Assembly: GCA_949949005.1 (NCBI GenBank) | Contig: CATLHM010000014.1 | Location: 1-64,000, forward strand | Direction: 5' to 3' | From: an uncultured Lachnospiraceae bacterium | Lineage (GTDB): Bacteria; Bacillota; Clostridia; Lachnospirales; Lachnospiraceae | Length of the DNA: 64,000 bases | Shown here: positions 1 to 9,262 of the stretch, in pieces | Layout: every line of letters begins with the position of its first letter | How positions within the stretch are numbered: position 1 is the stretch's first letter | The notes under the pieces: generated by a model | Told to the model about the DNA's origin: nothing | The model's input: the letters and a program-made list of their open reading frames with translations, nothing else | Database searches by the model: none | Translations under genes and position numbers: made by a program

Positions 1-153
1 AAATCTGAAGCACGCTGATGCGTGCGCAGGTCGTAAGGAATCCTCCCGTCTGACGACGGGTCCCTCCTTACGACATTAAATCTGAAGCACGCTGATGCGT
101 GCGTAGGTCGTAAGGAATCCTCCCGTCTGCGACGGGTCCCTCCTTACGACATA
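1..153. repeat. Two tandem copies of a ~77-bp double-hairpin repeat
   Basis: Unit 1 spans about 1-77 and unit 2 about 78-153. The two are nearly identical: one C/T change (gcgCagg versus gcgTagg) and a short length change in the apical loop. Each unit holds a small perfect hairpin (GCACGC-TGAT-GCGTGC) and a larger imperfect one with outer arms GTCGTAAGGA and TCCTTACGAC and inner arms CCCGTC and GACGGG. The array starts at the window edge, so more copies may lie outside. It sits directly after the ilvA stop codon and could act as a transcript 3' end, but no T-run follows it. A REP-like or MITE-like intergenic element is the likeliest class. Confidence 0.8.
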
Positions 154-155
154 TA

Positions 156-1379
156 TTAAATATTCGTCCGAACCAGCTTGGGGTTGTAGGCGTTCTGCTC
201 TAGGGCGTGCATGATCTGGTTCTTATGCTCCGTTCCAAAGGCTTCTAAGGTGATACGCAGCTCCACGGCGGCATTTCTGTTGATCGACACAAACTGATTG
301 TGCTCTAACTTGATCACGTTGCCGTTTTCTTTTGCAATCACATCCGCCACCCGTCTGAGCTCTCCCGGTTTGTCAGGAAGCTGTACCGAAAGGGTGAATA
401 TTCTGTCTCTCAGAATAAGCCCTTGCTGGACTACGGAGGACATGGTAATCACATCCATGTTTCCCCCGCTTAGAATGGCCACTACCTTTTTGTTTCTAAA
501 GTCCATATGCTTTAAAGCCGCAGCCGCAAGCAGCCCGGAATTTTCCACCACAATCTTATGGTTTTCCACCATATCCAGGAAAGCCACCACAAGCTCCTCA
601 TCGGCCACCGTCACAATATCGTCAAGATTTTGGCACAGATAGGGGAAAATCTTCTCTCCCGGGGTCTTTACCGCAGTGCCGTCCGCTATGGTGCTTATCT
701 TATCTAAGGTAACCACCTTGCCGGCCTTGATGGACGCTTTCAGACAGCTTGCCCCCTCGGGCTCCACACCAATGACTCTGATCTTGGGATTTAAGAGCTT
801 GGCCAGGGTAGAAACGCCTGTGGCCAGGCCGCCTCCGCCAATGGGAACCAGAATATAATCCACCAGAGGCAGCTCCTTGAAAATTTCCATGGCAATGGTT
901 CCCTGGCCGGTTGCCACCACCGGATCGTCAAAGGGATGAATGAAGGTATACCCCTTTTCCTCGGCCAATTCATAAGCACGGGCGCAGGCCTCATCATATA
1001 CATCCCCGTGAAGGATCACCTCGGCCCCGTAATTCTTGGTTCTGTTTACTTTAATCAGAGGGGTACCCACTGGCATCACGATCACTGCCTTTGCTCCATA
1101 ACACTTTGCGGCGTAAGCTACACCCTGGGCGTGATTTCCTGCGGAAGCCGTAATCAGTCCCTTTGCACGCTCCTCCTCGGACAGGGTGCTGATTTTATAA
1201 TAAGCCCCTCTGAGCTTATATGCTCCTGTAAACTGCATATTTTCAGGCTTTAAATACACCTTGCCCCCTGTCTGGGCACTGTAAAAATCACTGTACACCA
1301 ACTTGGTTTCCTGTGTGACCTTTCTGACGATCTCTGAAGCCTCCTCGAATTTTTCCAGCGTCAGCATTTTATCTTCCAT
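156..1379 (-). CDS. ilvA: Threonine ammonia-lyase (threonine dehydratase), ACT-domain form
   Basis: PLP enzyme that deaminates L-threonine to 2-oxobutanoate and ammonia, the first step toward isoleucine or a catabolic step; cytosolic. The 407-residue protein shows the PLP-lysine region (TGAYKLRGAYYK), the SAGNHAQGVAYAA substrate loop, the phosphate-binding GGGGLATG and the late SGGN motif. A C-terminal ACT-like domain follows (about residues 325-400, LSVQLPDKPGELRRVADVI), which suggests allosteric control. The ATG at 1379 is chosen because GGGAG lies 7 nt upstream and homology begins there; an in-frame extension to 1535 would overlap ftsY and lacks family similarity. It is last in the apparent rnc-smc-ftsY-ilvA operon, 112 nt after ftsY. 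Biosynthetic versus catabolic role cannot be settled here. Confidence 0.93.
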   Translation of the reverse strand: MEDKMLTLEKFEEASEIVRKVTQETKLVYSDFYSAQTGGKVYLKPENMQFTGAYKLRGAYYKISTLSEEERAKGLITASAGNHAQGVAYAAKCYGAKAVIVMPVGTPLIKVNRTKNYGAEVILHGDVYDEACARAYELAEEKGYTFIHPFDDPVVATGQGTIAMEIFKELPLVDYILVPIGGGGLATGVSTLAKLLNPKIRVIGVEPEGASCLKASIKAGKVVTLDKISTIADGTAVKTPGEKIFPYLCQNLDDIVTVADEELVVAFLDMVENHKIVVENSGLLAAAALKHMDFRNKKVVAILSGGNMDVITMSSVVQQGLILRDRIFTLSVQLPDKPGELRRVADVIAKENGNVIKLEHNQFVSINRNAAVELRITLEAFGTEHKNQIMHALEQNAYNPKLVRTNI

Positions 1380-1491
1380 GTCTTTGCTCCCATCTGCGCG
1401 CTTTTTGCACGCCCATCTCACAGAAAGCCAACGGCCTCCTGCCTTTTGATCCTTCCTTATTCGTCCACAGCCACTAGCCCAGGGCCAGTCG

Positions 1492-2439
1492 CTACTGTTC
1501 TTCCTCATTCTCATCCTGCTGCTCTTCCCGGTCAAAGAGCGCGTTTACAAATTGCTCCGAATCAAACTTCTGCAAATCGTCCAGCTTTTCCCCTACACCG
1601 ATATATTTCACGGGAATGCTGAGCTCCGACTGGATGGCCACGGCAATGCCGCCCTTGGAGGTGCCGTCCATCTTGGTCAGGATAATTCCCGTAAGGTCGG
1701 CCACATCCCCAAATTCCCTCGCCTGGCTTAAGGCATTCTGTCCGGTGGTGCCGTCCAGCACGATCAGGTTTTCCCGGTGAATCTCCGGATATTCCCGGTC
1801 GATGATCCGGTTCATTTTCTTAAGCTCCTCCATCAAATTCTTTTTGTTGTGGAGTCTGCCTGCGGTATCGCACAAAAGCACATCCACCCGCCTGGCCTTA
1901 GCCGCATTTACCGCGTCGTAAATCACGCTGGAAGGGTCGGCCCCCTGAGCCCCGGTGATAATATCCACTCCCGCCCGTTTTGCCCATTCCGTTAACTGCT
2001 CGCAGGCCGCCGCCCGATAGGTATCGGCCGCTGCGATCAAAACCTTGCGTCCCTGGCTTTTTAACAGCCCGGCCAGCTTTCCCACCGAGGTGGTCTTCCC
2101 CACGCCGTTGACGCCAATGATCAGCACAATGGAAGGCTTATGCTCAAACTCGTAGGCGGTATCTGTCACCGCCATCTGCTCTCTGATGCTTTCAATCAAA
2201 AGCTCCTTGCATTGGGCAGGCTCCTTGATGTGTTTTTCCTTTACCTGGGTCCTGAGCCGCTCCAAGATATCGCCGGTGGCGTTCACCCCGATATCCCCCA
2301 TGATTAGTATCTCTTCCAGCTCCTCATAAAAATCCTCGTCAATGGAAGAAAAACCGCTGAAAACAGAATCAATTCCGCGGACGATATTGTTTCTGGTCTT
2401 GCTCAGTCCCTCTTTTAATCTACTGAAAAATCCCGCCAT
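1492..2439 (-). CDS. ftsY: Signal recognition particle receptor FtsY
   Basis: SRP-receptor GTPase that docks ribosome-SRP complexes at the membrane. The 315-residue protein has a short N-terminal stretch and a helical N domain (about residues 1-100), then the NG GTPase domain. Visible motifs are the P-loop GVNGVGKTTSVGKL, the DTYRAAA insertion-box motif, DTAGRLHNKKNL (G3), TKMDGTSKGG (G4) and GVGEKLDDLQ near the C-terminus. The long acidic A domain of E. coli FtsY is absent, as is usual in Firmicutes. The start codon overlaps the smc stop in a TGATG arrangement, which indicates translational coupling. The C-terminal tail is acidic and glutamine-rich. Confidence 0.97.
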   Translation of the reverse strand: MAGFFSRLKEGLSKTRNNIVRGIDSVFSGFSSIDEDFYEELEEILIMGDIGVNATGDILERLRTQVKEKHIKEPAQCKELLIESIREQMAVTDTAYEFEHKPSIVLIIGVNGVGKTTSVGKLAGLLKSQGRKVLIAAADTYRAAACEQLTEWAKRAGVDIITGAQGADPSSVIYDAVNAAKARRVDVLLCDTAGRLHNKKNLMEELKKMNRIIDREYPEIHRENLIVLDGTTGQNALSQAREFGDVADLTGIILTKMDGTSKGGIAVAIQSELSIPVKYIGVGEKLDDLQKFDSEQFVNALFDREEQQDENEEEQ

Positions 2440-5400
2440 CAGTCATCCAACTCCTTATCAATCAGATTTACGCTCACCAGCGTGGAAACTCCCTTTTCCT
2501 GCATGGTAATGCCGTAAAGCCTGTCGGCCTTTTCCATGGTTCCGCGCCTGTGGGTGATCACAATAAACTGTGTGTTTCTGGTAAGCTTATGTAAATAGGA
2601 AGCAAAACGGCTCACATTATTCTCATCCAACGCTGCCTCAATCTCATCCAGAAGACAGAAGGGCGACGGCTTCAAATTCTGGATGGCAAACAAGAGCGCA
2701 ATCGCGGTCAGGGCTTTCTCCCCGCCGGAGAGCTGCATCATGTTTTGCAGCTTTTTGCCCGGGGGCTGGGCCACGATACGGATTCCCGCCTCCAGGATAT
2801 CTTCGTCCTCCATCAGTTCCAGTGTTCCCTTTCCGCCTCCAAATAATTCCTTGAACACCTTGTCAAATTCCCTGACGATCTCCGCAAACTTCTCCGTAAA
2901 CTGCTTGCGCATGGCGGCGTCAAGCTCCACGATAATTCCCTCCAGTGTCTTTTCCGCCTCCACCAGATCATCGTGCTGAGTTTTTAAAAACTGGTAACGC
3001 TCCATCAGGTTTTTATAATCCTCAATGGCGTTTACATTCACATCCCCCAGCTTCCTGATTTGATCCTTGATAGATGCAATCTCCTTCTTCATGGAAGGAA
3101 GATCTGTCATTTCCTCATTTTTCAGGGCAGCCGCATCGGAGAGGGTAATCTCGTACTCGTCCCACATGTAGTTGATCTGGCTTTCCAGATTTTCCTGTAT
3201 TTTTTCTTTCTGGGAATTTAAGCGGTACACTTCTTTGTCCAGGCCTGTCATCTTCTCTGACAGCGCTTCCCGGTCTGCAAAGAAGTTTTTCTGTTTCAGG
3301 GTGAGTGCTTCCTTCTTCTCTGTATTCTCTTTCAGGCTTCTCTCCGTATCGCCTAAAGTGGTGTGGGAAGCGGCGATGGTCTCCTCAATGGAAGCGATAT
3401 TCTTTTCTTTTTCGATGGTGTCCCTGCCATTTTGCGCGAGGCTTTCATTGATCTCCAAAAGCTCTGCCGAGAGACGGGCAATTTCACCGGCAATTCGGTC
3501 CACATTCTGCTGGTGGAAATTCTGTTGCTGGTGCATTTTTTCTACTTCCACATCCCACTCGGAAACCTGGGCGGACTGCTCGGATTCCTCCTTGCGCTTT
3601 CCATCCAGCTCCACCTGGAACTTCCGGATTTCCTGCTCAATCCGCTTCTCTGATAGCTCTGAATCCTCGAGCTCCTTCAAAATATTCTGTTTGCCCGCTT
3701 TGATCTCCGTGATCTGCTCCTCTATCTCCTTCTCTTCCGCTTTCAGCTCCAAAGAGCCTTCCGATGCCTCGTCCTTGCGTTCCTGGGCTTTGATCACGTT
3801 GAGGCGGGCTGTATTTTGTTCGATAAATTTTCTCTGAAGCTGGGCTTTGTCCTCCTCCAGACTCAGGCGCAGCTTATTCCTTCCATCCTTTATCTGTTCA
3901 ATTTCATTTAAGAGGGCGTCGATTTCCACGAGAAATCCCTTGACTTTCCCTTCCAGCTCCTCCATCTCCCGGCGCCTTCCCAGGAGATTACTGCTATTTT
4001 TAAAAGCGCCGCCACTGATGGCTCCGCCAGGGGTGAGAAGCTCTCCTTCTAAGGTCACCATCCGGATACTGTAGTGATATTTCCTGGCAATCTGCACCGC
4101 ATGATCCACATGGTCGATCACAAGGATCCTGCCCAGCAAATTTTTTGCCACATTTTTGTATCGGGCGTTCACCTGCACAAGCTCATCGGCAATACCGATC
4201 ACACCCTTTTCCTTAAGGGCATCCTGATTTTTAAAGCTTTGGACGCCGCCAAGACTGGTAAGAGGCAAAAAAGTTGCCCGGCCGGATTTGGTCTGCTTTA
4301 AATGAGCGATCATCCTCTTGGCGGTCTCCTCATCCTCCGTGACGATATTCTGGATGCTTCCTCCGAGAGCGGTTTCGATGGCAGTCTCATATTTTTTGTC
4401 CACCTTGATGATATCTGCTACGACGCCGATGATTCCCTTCTCTTTGTCCTTGCACTCCATCACCTTTTTGACGCTGCCCCCATATCCTTCATAGCGCTCG
4501 GTAAGATTGGTGAGGGCCTCTAACTTTGACTTCTCCTGATGGTAGCTGACCTGGGTATCCCGGAGCTTCTGATCCTTCCCTGCCAGTTCCTCCCTGATTA
4601 GCACCAGCTTTTCCTCTTTTTGTTCCTGGGAATCGTTTAATGCCCTGATCTGTTCATTGATGCTCTCAAACTCCTTTTGAAGCTCCTCAATCACAGCCTC
4701 CTGCTGGGCCTCGTCGGATTTGATACGCAAAAGCCGGGAGGTCAGCTCTGCCCTGCGGATATTGATCTGCTCCATCATGGTATCGTAGCGCCCCAGCTTG
4801 GATTTGATGGTGGCCCGAAGGTTTAGCATATCTATAATGGAATTTTTACCGGTTTCGATTTCTCCGTTTAATTCCTCAATTCTGCCCTGAACCAACAGCA
4901 GCTTTTCCCTGGCTTCATTTCTCTGTTTTTCAATCTCTGCCACCTGCTCGTCGATGACCTGCTTGTCCGCCAGGATCCCCTCCTTGTTCAGGAGCTTGGC
5001 ATCCATCTCACCGGTGACAGCTTCTTTTCGGGAAAGGAAGTGTTCCTCATTGTTTTTGGCGGATTTGATCTGTTCCTTCAGAACATTGATCTCCCCTTCC
5101 AGTTTGCCCCGCAGCATGCTGGTATCGGTAAGGGAAGTTCTCTGAGCCTCTATAGTTCCGTCCAGCTCTTCGATCTGTGTCTGGATCTGTTCATACTCGA
5201 TTTTGATTTTTTCGTACTGAGCGCTGGTCTGTTCCAAATCCCCGCTGGCAATCTCAAATTTCTGGGAAATGTCCCCAAGCTGCTCCTGCAAGCGCCTGTT
5301 TTCCAGAAGAAAAACATTCACGTCCAGGGCCTTTAATTCTTCCTTTTTCTTAAGGTAAATCCTTGCTTTCTCCGACTGCTTTTCCAGAGGGCCGATCTGC

Positions 5401-5999
5401 TTTTCCAGCTCCGACAAAATGTCGTTGACGCGGATCAGATTCTGCTTTTCATCCTCCAACTTTTTCTGGGCAGCCACCTTGCGCTTTTTGAATTTCACAA
5501 TACCTGCAGCCTCATCAAAGAGCTCTCTTCGCTCCTCTGGCTTGCCGCTGAGGATCTTATCGATCTGTCCCTGCCCGATAATGGAATAGCCTTCTTTTCC
5601 GATTCCCGTATCGTAAAAAAGCTCGTTGACATCCTTTAACCTGCAAGGCGCGCCATTTAGGAGATATTCGCTCTCGCCGGAGCGGTATATCCTTCTGGCA
5701 ACCGTCACTTCCTCAAAATCAATGGCAAGCTGATGATCTGAATTGTCCAGCGTGATGGCCACGAAAGCATATCCCAGGGGCTTTCGCATCTCCGTGCCGG
5801 AAAAAATCACATCCTGCATGGAAGCCCCCCGAAGCTGCTTGATCCTCTGCTCCCCAAGCACCCAGCGCACCGCGTCCGCCACATTGCTCTTTCCGCTTCC
5901 ATTAGGGCCCACGATACCTGTAATTCCGTTATGAAACTGGAAAACCAGTTTATTTGCAAAGGACTTAAAGCCCTGGATCTCAATACTCTTTAAATACAT
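2439..5999 (-). CDS. smc: Chromosome segregation ATPase SMC
   Basis: Condensin-type ATPase that compacts and segregates the chromosome with ScpA and ScpB. The 1186-residue length is normal for bacterial SMC. The N-terminal head carries Walker A (GPNGSGKSNVADAVRWVLGE). Long coiled coils flank a hinge at roughly residues 510-660 (GGSIQNIVTEDEETAKRMI region and the GGAISGG segment). The C-terminal head carries the ABC signature LSGGEKALTAIALLFAI and Walker B PFCLLDEIEAALD. It overlaps rnc by 10 nt upstream and ftsY by one base downstream, the conserved rnc-smc-ftsY order of Firmicutes. AGGGG precedes the ATG. Confidence 0.98.
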   Translation of the reverse strand: MYLKSIEIQGFKSFANKLVFQFHNGITGIVGPNGSGKSNVADAVRWVLGEQRIKQLRGASMQDVIFSGTEMRKPLGYAFVAITLDNSDHQLAIDFEEVTVARRIYRSGESEYLLNGAPCRLKDVNELFYDTGIGKEGYSIIGQGQIDKILSGKPEERRELFDEAAGIVKFKKRKVAAQKKLEDEKQNLIRVNDILSELEKQIGPLEKQSEKARIYLKKKEELKALDVNVFLLENRRLQEQLGDISQKFEIASGDLEQTSAQYEKIKIEYEQIQTQIEELDGTIEAQRTSLTDTSMLRGKLEGEINVLKEQIKSAKNNEEHFLSRKEAVTGEMDAKLLNKEGILADKQVIDEQVAEIEKQRNEAREKLLLVQGRIEELNGEIETGKNSIIDMLNLRATIKSKLGRYDTMMEQINIRRAELTSRLLRIKSDEAQQEAVIEELQKEFESINEQIRALNDSQEQKEEKLVLIREELAGKDQKLRDTQVSYHQEKSKLEALTNLTERYEGYGGSVKKVMECKDKEKGIIGVVADIIKVDKKYETAIETALGGSIQNIVTEDEETAKRMIAHLKQTKSGRATFLPLTSLGGVQSFKNQDALKEKGVIGIADELVQVNARYKNVAKNLLGRILVIDHVDHAVQIARKYHYSIRMVTLEGELLTPGGAISGGAFKNSSNLLGRRREMEELEGKVKGFLVEIDALLNEIEQIKDGRNKLRLSLEEDKAQLQRKFIEQNTARLNVIKAQERKDEASEGSLELKAEEKEIEEQITEIKAGKQNILKELEDSELSEKRIEQEIRKFQVELDGKRKEESEQSAQVSEWDVEVEKMHQQQNFHQQNVDRIAGEIARLSAELLEINESLAQNGRDTIEKEKNIASIEETIAASHTTLGDTERSLKENTEKKEALTLKQKNFFADREALSEKMTGLDKEVYRLNSQKEKIQENLESQINYMWDEYEITLSDAAALKNEEMTDLPSMKKEIASIKDQIRKLGDVNVNAIEDYKNLMERYQFLKTQHDDLVEAEKTLEGIIVELDAAMRKQFTEKFAEIVREFDKVFKELFGGGKGTLELMEDEDILEAGIRIVAQPPGKKLQNMMQLSGGEKALTAIALLFAIQNLKPSPFCLLDEIEAALDENNVSRFASYLHKLTRNTQFIVITHRRGTMEKADRLYGITMQEKGVSTLVSVNLIDKELDD

Positions 6000-6703
6000 G
6001 AAGCTTCCCCTGACAAACGTTGTTTTCTTGCAAGCAGCGCCTGATAAGCGGCCTGCTGCTGGGCGGATTTTTTGTTCCGTCCCTGGCCCTTTCCTGCCGT
6101 CTGGCCGTCGATCCTTACTTCCATCTCAAAAACCTTGTCATGGTCAGGGCCAATTTCACTTATGAGCTCATAGGTAAGGCTTTTCCCTTCCTTCTGCACT
6201 TCCTCCTGGAGAATCGTTTTGCTGTCATAAAAAAGCTGCTTGCTCTCCAAATCGGATAGGATATATTTCTTCACGAAAACATCCGCCACCGCAAGCCCCC
6301 CGTCAAGATAAAGAGCCCCGATCACCGCCTCCATCACATCGGATATGATAGAGTCCCGTGTCCGTCCGCCCGTGGCTTCCTCCCCTTTCCCCAGCAAGAG
6401 ATAATCCCCCAGAGAAATGTCCCTGGCGCAATAGGCAAGGGCCAGCTCGCACACCATAGAAGAGCGGAGCTTGGTCATGTCTCCTTCCGGCATCTCCGGA
6501 TAGGTCTCAAAAAAGAACTGGCTGGAGAGCAGCTCCAAAACCGCATCCCCCAAAAATTCCAGTCTTTCATAATTTTTATATTTATTGATTTTCTGCTCAT
6601 TAGAAAAAGAGCTATGGGTCAAAGCCTGCCAGATCAGCTCCTTTTTTCTGAACTCATAGCCTATCTTTTCTTCCAGTTCCTTTATTTTTTCTTTTCTAAG
6701 CAT
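5990..6703 (-). CDS. rnc: Ribonuclease III
   Basis: Double-strand-specific endoribonuclease for rRNA and mRNA processing; cytosolic homodimer. The 237-residue protein has the catalytic RIIID domain (residues 1-155) with the signature YERLEFLGDAVLELL and the second acidic site in SDVMEAVIGALYLD. A C-terminal dsRBD follows (about residues 160-230), ending in the NKKSAQQQAAYQALL helix. The ATG at 6703 is preceded by AAAGGTGA. It starts the smc-ftsY-ilvA gene string and lies 135 nt downstream of acpP, with a terminator in between, so transcription is either by partial read-through or from a promoter in that gap that I could not identify. Confidence 0.97.
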   Translation of the reverse strand: MLRKEKIKELEEKIGYEFRKKELIWQALTHSSFSNEQKINKYKNYERLEFLGDAVLELLSSQFFFETYPEMPEGDMTKLRSSMVCELALAYCARDISLGDYLLLGKGEEATGGRTRDSIISDVMEAVIGALYLDGGLAVADVFVKKYILSDLESKQLFYDSKTILQEEVQKEGKSLTYELISEIGPDHDKVFEMEVRIDGQTAGKGQGRNKKSAQQQAAYQALLARKQRLSGEASCI

Positions 6704-6780
6704 AATTCACCTTTTACCGCCTGCCCTGCGCTCTCACTCAGCAGAGGGCCTCTACGCTCCACGCTCCGCCATATGTTAAC

Positions 6781-6804
6781 AAAAAAGCCCGCTATGGGCT
6801 TTTT
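6781..6804 (-). terminator. Intrinsic terminator after acpP
   Basis: On the minus strand AAAAAGCCC-ATAGC-GGGCTTTTTT forms a 9-bp stem followed by a T-run. Because the stem is flanked by A-runs and T-runs it could work on both strands. It lies 35 nt past the acpP stop and separates plsX-acpP from rnc-smc-ftsY-ilvA. Confidence 0.85.
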
Positions 6805-6838
6805 AATTAAGAAGCTGACTCATCAAGCGTAGCAGCGT

Positions 6839-7069
6839 TTAATTTACAGCATTTTTGATAAGATTAACTGCTTCCTCTACAGTTGTAATTTTTTCTGCAT
6901 CTTCAGCCGGAATTTCAATATCAAATTCTTCCTCTATTCCCATAATAATCTGGAATACATCCAGGGAGTCCGCTCCCAGATCGTCCACGAAGGTGGTTTC
7001 CATTGTGATCTCCTCGGGATCAACATTGAGCACATCAGCAATCACTTTTTTCAGTTTTTCAAATTCCAT
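6839..7069 (-). CDS. acpP: Acyl carrier protein
   Basis: Small acidic carrier that holds growing acyl chains on a 4'-phosphopantetheine arm during fatty acid synthesis. The 76-residue protein has the invariant GADSLD motif with the attachment serine at residue 35, and the four-helix ACP pattern. AAAGGA lies upstream of the ATG. The gene starts 16 nt after plsX, so the two are co-transcribed, and a terminator follows. The clustering with plsX links it to acyl-ACP and acyl-phosphate supply for phospholipid synthesis. Confidence 0.97.
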   Translation of the reverse strand: MEFEKLKKVIADVLNVDPEEITMETTFVDDLGADSLDVFQIIMGIEEEFDIEIPAEDAEKITTVEEAVNLIKNAVN

Positions 7070-7085
7070 TTTTGATTTTCCTTTC

Positions 7086-8099
7086 TCAGTTTTCTTCCAT
7101 CGTTATTTTTTCTTTTATTTTTTGGTTGATATTCTGTTCTGTGAATGTGATACATTGCAGAATAGAATTTTTAATCTCAATTGCCGTGGAACTTCCGTGG
7201 GTCTTTACCACAAGCCCCTTAAGTCCCAGCATGGGGGCTCCCCCATATTGTTCCAGATCAAAGGCTTTTAATGTATCTTTGAGAGCAGGTTTTACCAAAA
7301 GTGCGCCTATTTTGCTGCGCAGAGAGGTCATCATACCCTCCTTCACCTTCTTGATCAGAGTGCCGCCTACGCCCTCGTACATCTTAAGGATCACATTTCC
7401 CACAAAAGCCTCGCAGACCACCACGTCAGCTTTCCCTGCGGGAATATCCCTTGCCTCGATACTGCCAATGAAATTGATATCCGGACAGTTTTTGAGAAGC
7501 GGGAAGGTCTCTTTCACCAGAGCATTTCCCTTCTCTTCCTCTGCACCAATATTTACAATGCCTATCTTCGGGTTTTTGACTCCCATAACGCTTTCCATAT
7601 AGACGGAGCCCATCTTGGCAAACTGCACCAAATGCGAAGGCCTGGCATCCACATTCGCCCCGCAGTCGATCAAAAGCGCACAGCCCTTTTCCGTAGGGAT
7701 CAAAGGCGCAAGGGGAGGCCTCTCCACACCCTTGATTCTTCCGACAATAATCTGTCCTCCTACCAGGGTGGCTCCGGTGCTTCCCGCGGAAACATAGGCA
7801 TCGCACTGCCCGTCCTTCACCAGGGTAAGGGCTTTTACAATGGAAGAATCCTTCTTCTTGCGGATCGCCATTACCGGCGGCTCTGCCGTCTCGATGACCT
7901 CCGAGGCATTCACCACTTCCACCTGCTTTTCGTTGTATGTATACTGAGAAAGCTCACGGCGGATTACATCCTCCCGCCCGGTCAGAAATACCTTTACATG
8001 ACTGCTCTCGTTCACTGCTTCCACAGCGCCCTTTATAATCTCTTTCGGCGCATGATCGCCGCCCATGGCATCCACTGCCACATTCACAAACTCTGCCAT
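7086..8099 (-). CDS. plsX: Phosphate acyltransferase PlsX
   Basis: Makes acyl-phosphate from acyl-ACP, the substrate used by PlsY for glycerol-3-phosphate acylation; peripheral membrane enzyme. The 337-residue protein begins [17 protein letters not shown], the PlsX hallmark, and contains [12 protein letters not shown], the [16 protein letters not shown] segment and [11 protein letters not shown]. It reads into acpP with a 16-nt gap. A near-consensus promoter lies about 80 nt upstream. A FapR-type operator was looked for and not recognised. Confidence 0.97.
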   Translation of the reverse strand: MAEFVNVAVDAMGGDHAPKEIIKGAVEAVNESSHVKVFLTGREDVIRRELSQYTYNEKQVEVVNASEVIETAEPPVMAIRKKKDSSIVKALTLVKDGQCDAYVSAGSTGATLVGGQIIVGRIKGVERPPLAPLIPTEKGCALLIDCGANVDARPSHLVQFAKMGSVYMESVMGVKNPKIGIVNIGAEEEKGNALVKETFPLLKNCPDINFIGSIEARDIPAGKADVVVCEAFVGNVILKMYEGVGGTLIKKVKEGMMTSLRSKIGALLVKPALKDTLKAFDLEQYGGAPMLGLKGLVVKTHGSSTAIEIKNSILQCITFTEQNINQKIKEKITMEEN

Positions 8100-8175
8100 T
8101 TTTCCTCGCTTCTGCCGCCCCTGCCACGGCTACCCTCTATTATGGAAAAGAATGCTTTTCCGCAAATACATTTTT

Positions 8176-8204
8176 ACTATACTAGACCGCATAATAAAAA
8201 TCAA
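8176..8204 (-). promoter_or_regulatory. Sigma-A promoter for plsX-acpP
   Basis: On the minus strand TTGATT (8199-8204) and TATAGT (8176-8181) are separated by exactly 17 nt. The start point would fall about 70 nt upstream of the plsX ATG. The 8100-8403 gap otherwise holds the rpmF terminator and no recognisable gene. Confidence 0.75.
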
Positions 8205-8327
8205 GAGTAAGTTGTGAAATCCTGCGGGGTGTTTTTGGGGATAGATGGGAGGCCGCGCGGCGACGTAGAAATTCACACCTGTCCAGGCGGCCTTCTATCC
8301 ACCTACAAAAAGTACTCATAAAACCGC

Positions 8328-8354
8328 AAAAAAGCAACCCTTCCGGATTGCTTT
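8328..8354 (-). terminator. Intrinsic terminator after rpmF
   Basis: On the minus strand AAAGCAATCC-GGAA-GGGTTGCTTT forms a 10-bp stem with one mismatch, followed by TTTTTT. It lies about 50 nt past the rpmF stop and ends the yceD-rpmF transcript before the plsX promoter. Confidence 0.85.
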
Positions 8355-8403
8355 GTTTCTGGCTGACATAAGAGTGCTTGCGGTACATACAGACCGTTGT
8401 TAG

Positions 8404-8583
8404 TCAGTCAACGCTGATGATTTCTTTCTTGTTGTAAGAACCGCATGCCTTACATACTCTGTGAGGCACCATCAAAGCGCCGCATTTGCTGCATTTCACC
8501 AATGTGGGAGCGCTCATCTTCCAGTTTGCTCTTCTTTTGTCTCTTCTGGCTTTTGAAGATTTATTCTTAGGACAAATAGACAT
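8404..8583 (-). CDS. rpmF: 50S ribosomal protein L32
   Basis: Small structural protein of the large ribosomal subunit. Translation from the ATG at 8583 gives 59 residues starting MSICPKNKSSKARRDKRRAN and ending KKEIISVD. It carries the zinc-ribbon cysteines CSKC and CKAC (C4 type), so this is the zinc-binding form of L32. The basic N-terminus fits rRNA binding. The SD AAGGAGGTG lies inside the last codons of the upstream yceD-like gene, whose stop is 2 nt from this start, so the two are translationally coupled. Confidence 0.96.
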   Translation of the reverse strand: MSICPKNKSSKARRDKRRANWKMSAPTLVKCSKCGALMVPHRVCKACGSYNKKEIISVD

Positions 8584-8585
8584 CG

Positions 8586-9107
8586 TTACACCTCCTTATT
8601 TGCATTGAAGATATCTTTAATAGCCGCCATTCTGGGGTCGGGAACAAAGGTATCGCATCCGCATTCCCCATCATTTAAGTTGTGCCCGCACTTTTTGCAG
8701 ATTCCCTTGCAATCCGGCCTGCACAACACCTTAACAGGCATATTAATCAGGATTTCATTCTTTACAAAAGCTTCCGCATCCAGTTCATATCCATGCACAA
8801 AGCTCTGTTCATCCGCTTCCTCCTGCCCTAACACCTCCGGTGAATAGAGCTCCTGTGAAAATTGAATCTCCAAAGGCTCCTCCACCGTCCGCAGACAGCG
8901 ATCGCAGGGAATTTCCATCACCAGCCTTATGTGTCCCTCTAAGAGAACCTTTCCTTTGCCGATATTGGAAAACTCCATAACAAGCGGAGACTTCCCGCAA
9001 ATCCGATAATTACTTCCCATGTAGGAAATTTCGTCCAGCTCTGCCTGCAAGCTTTCTCTTCTGTCTTTTCCCTCAGATGTAAACACATCTGTCAGATTGA
9101 TCATCAT
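8586..9107 (-). CDS. yceD: YceD/DUF177 family protein
   Basis: Member of the DUF177 family almost always encoded just upstream of rpmF. The family is linked to 23S rRNA or ribosome assembly, with the biochemical role unsettled. The 173-residue protein has the conserved core (PCDRCLRTVEEPLEI) and a C-terminal cysteine cluster (CRPDCKGICKKCG then GECGC) that probably binds zinc. Start at 9107 (ATG, with a second in-frame ATG at 9104) is chosen because a promoter -10 box occupies 9203-9208, which rules out the longer in-frame start at 9203. GGGGTGA lies upstream. Confidence 0.9.
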   Translation of the reverse strand: MMINLTDVFTSEGKDRRESLQAELDEISYMGSNYRICGKSPLVMEFSNIGKGKVLLEGHIRLVMEIPCDRCLRTVEEPLEIQFSQELYSPEVLGQEEADEQSFVHGYELDAEAFVKNEILINMPVKVLCRPDCKGICKKCGHNLNDGECGCDTFVPDPRMAAIKDIFNANKEV

Positions 9108-9202
9108 TAAGACATCACCCCGCTGCGGCAGATGGCTTATCGCAATAAGCACCCGCTCTTTGATACATGACCTGAATCTATGCTTAACCGCACACTTTAA
9201 CA

Positions 9203-9231
9203 AGTATAATCGCGCCTGTGCCTTTTGTCAA
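9203..9231 (-). promoter_or_regulatory. Sigma-A promoter for yceD-rpmF
   Basis: Minus-strand TTGACA (9226-9231), 17-nt spacer, TATACT (9203-9208): close to perfect consensus. The leader of about 90 nt contains a small hairpin (GCTTAT-TGCG-ATAAGC) before the SD. Strong expression of a ribosomal protein operon is expected. Confidence 0.88.
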
Positions 9232-9262
9232 TAGCTGTAGAAATTATTTTACATGCAAAATT

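Noticed and set aside
1-153. CRISPR array
   Set aside because: The two units abut directly without unique spacers, each unit is about 77 bp with internal hairpins, and no cas gene is present.
8182-8388. Small minus-strand frame between rpmF and plsX
   Set aside because: It contains the rpmF terminator and the plsX promoter, with no SD or known motif.
8100-8403. FapR operator or riboswitch upstream of plsX
   Set aside because: No matching palindrome or conserved riboswitch core was seen; only the rpmF terminator and a sigma-A promoter are supported.
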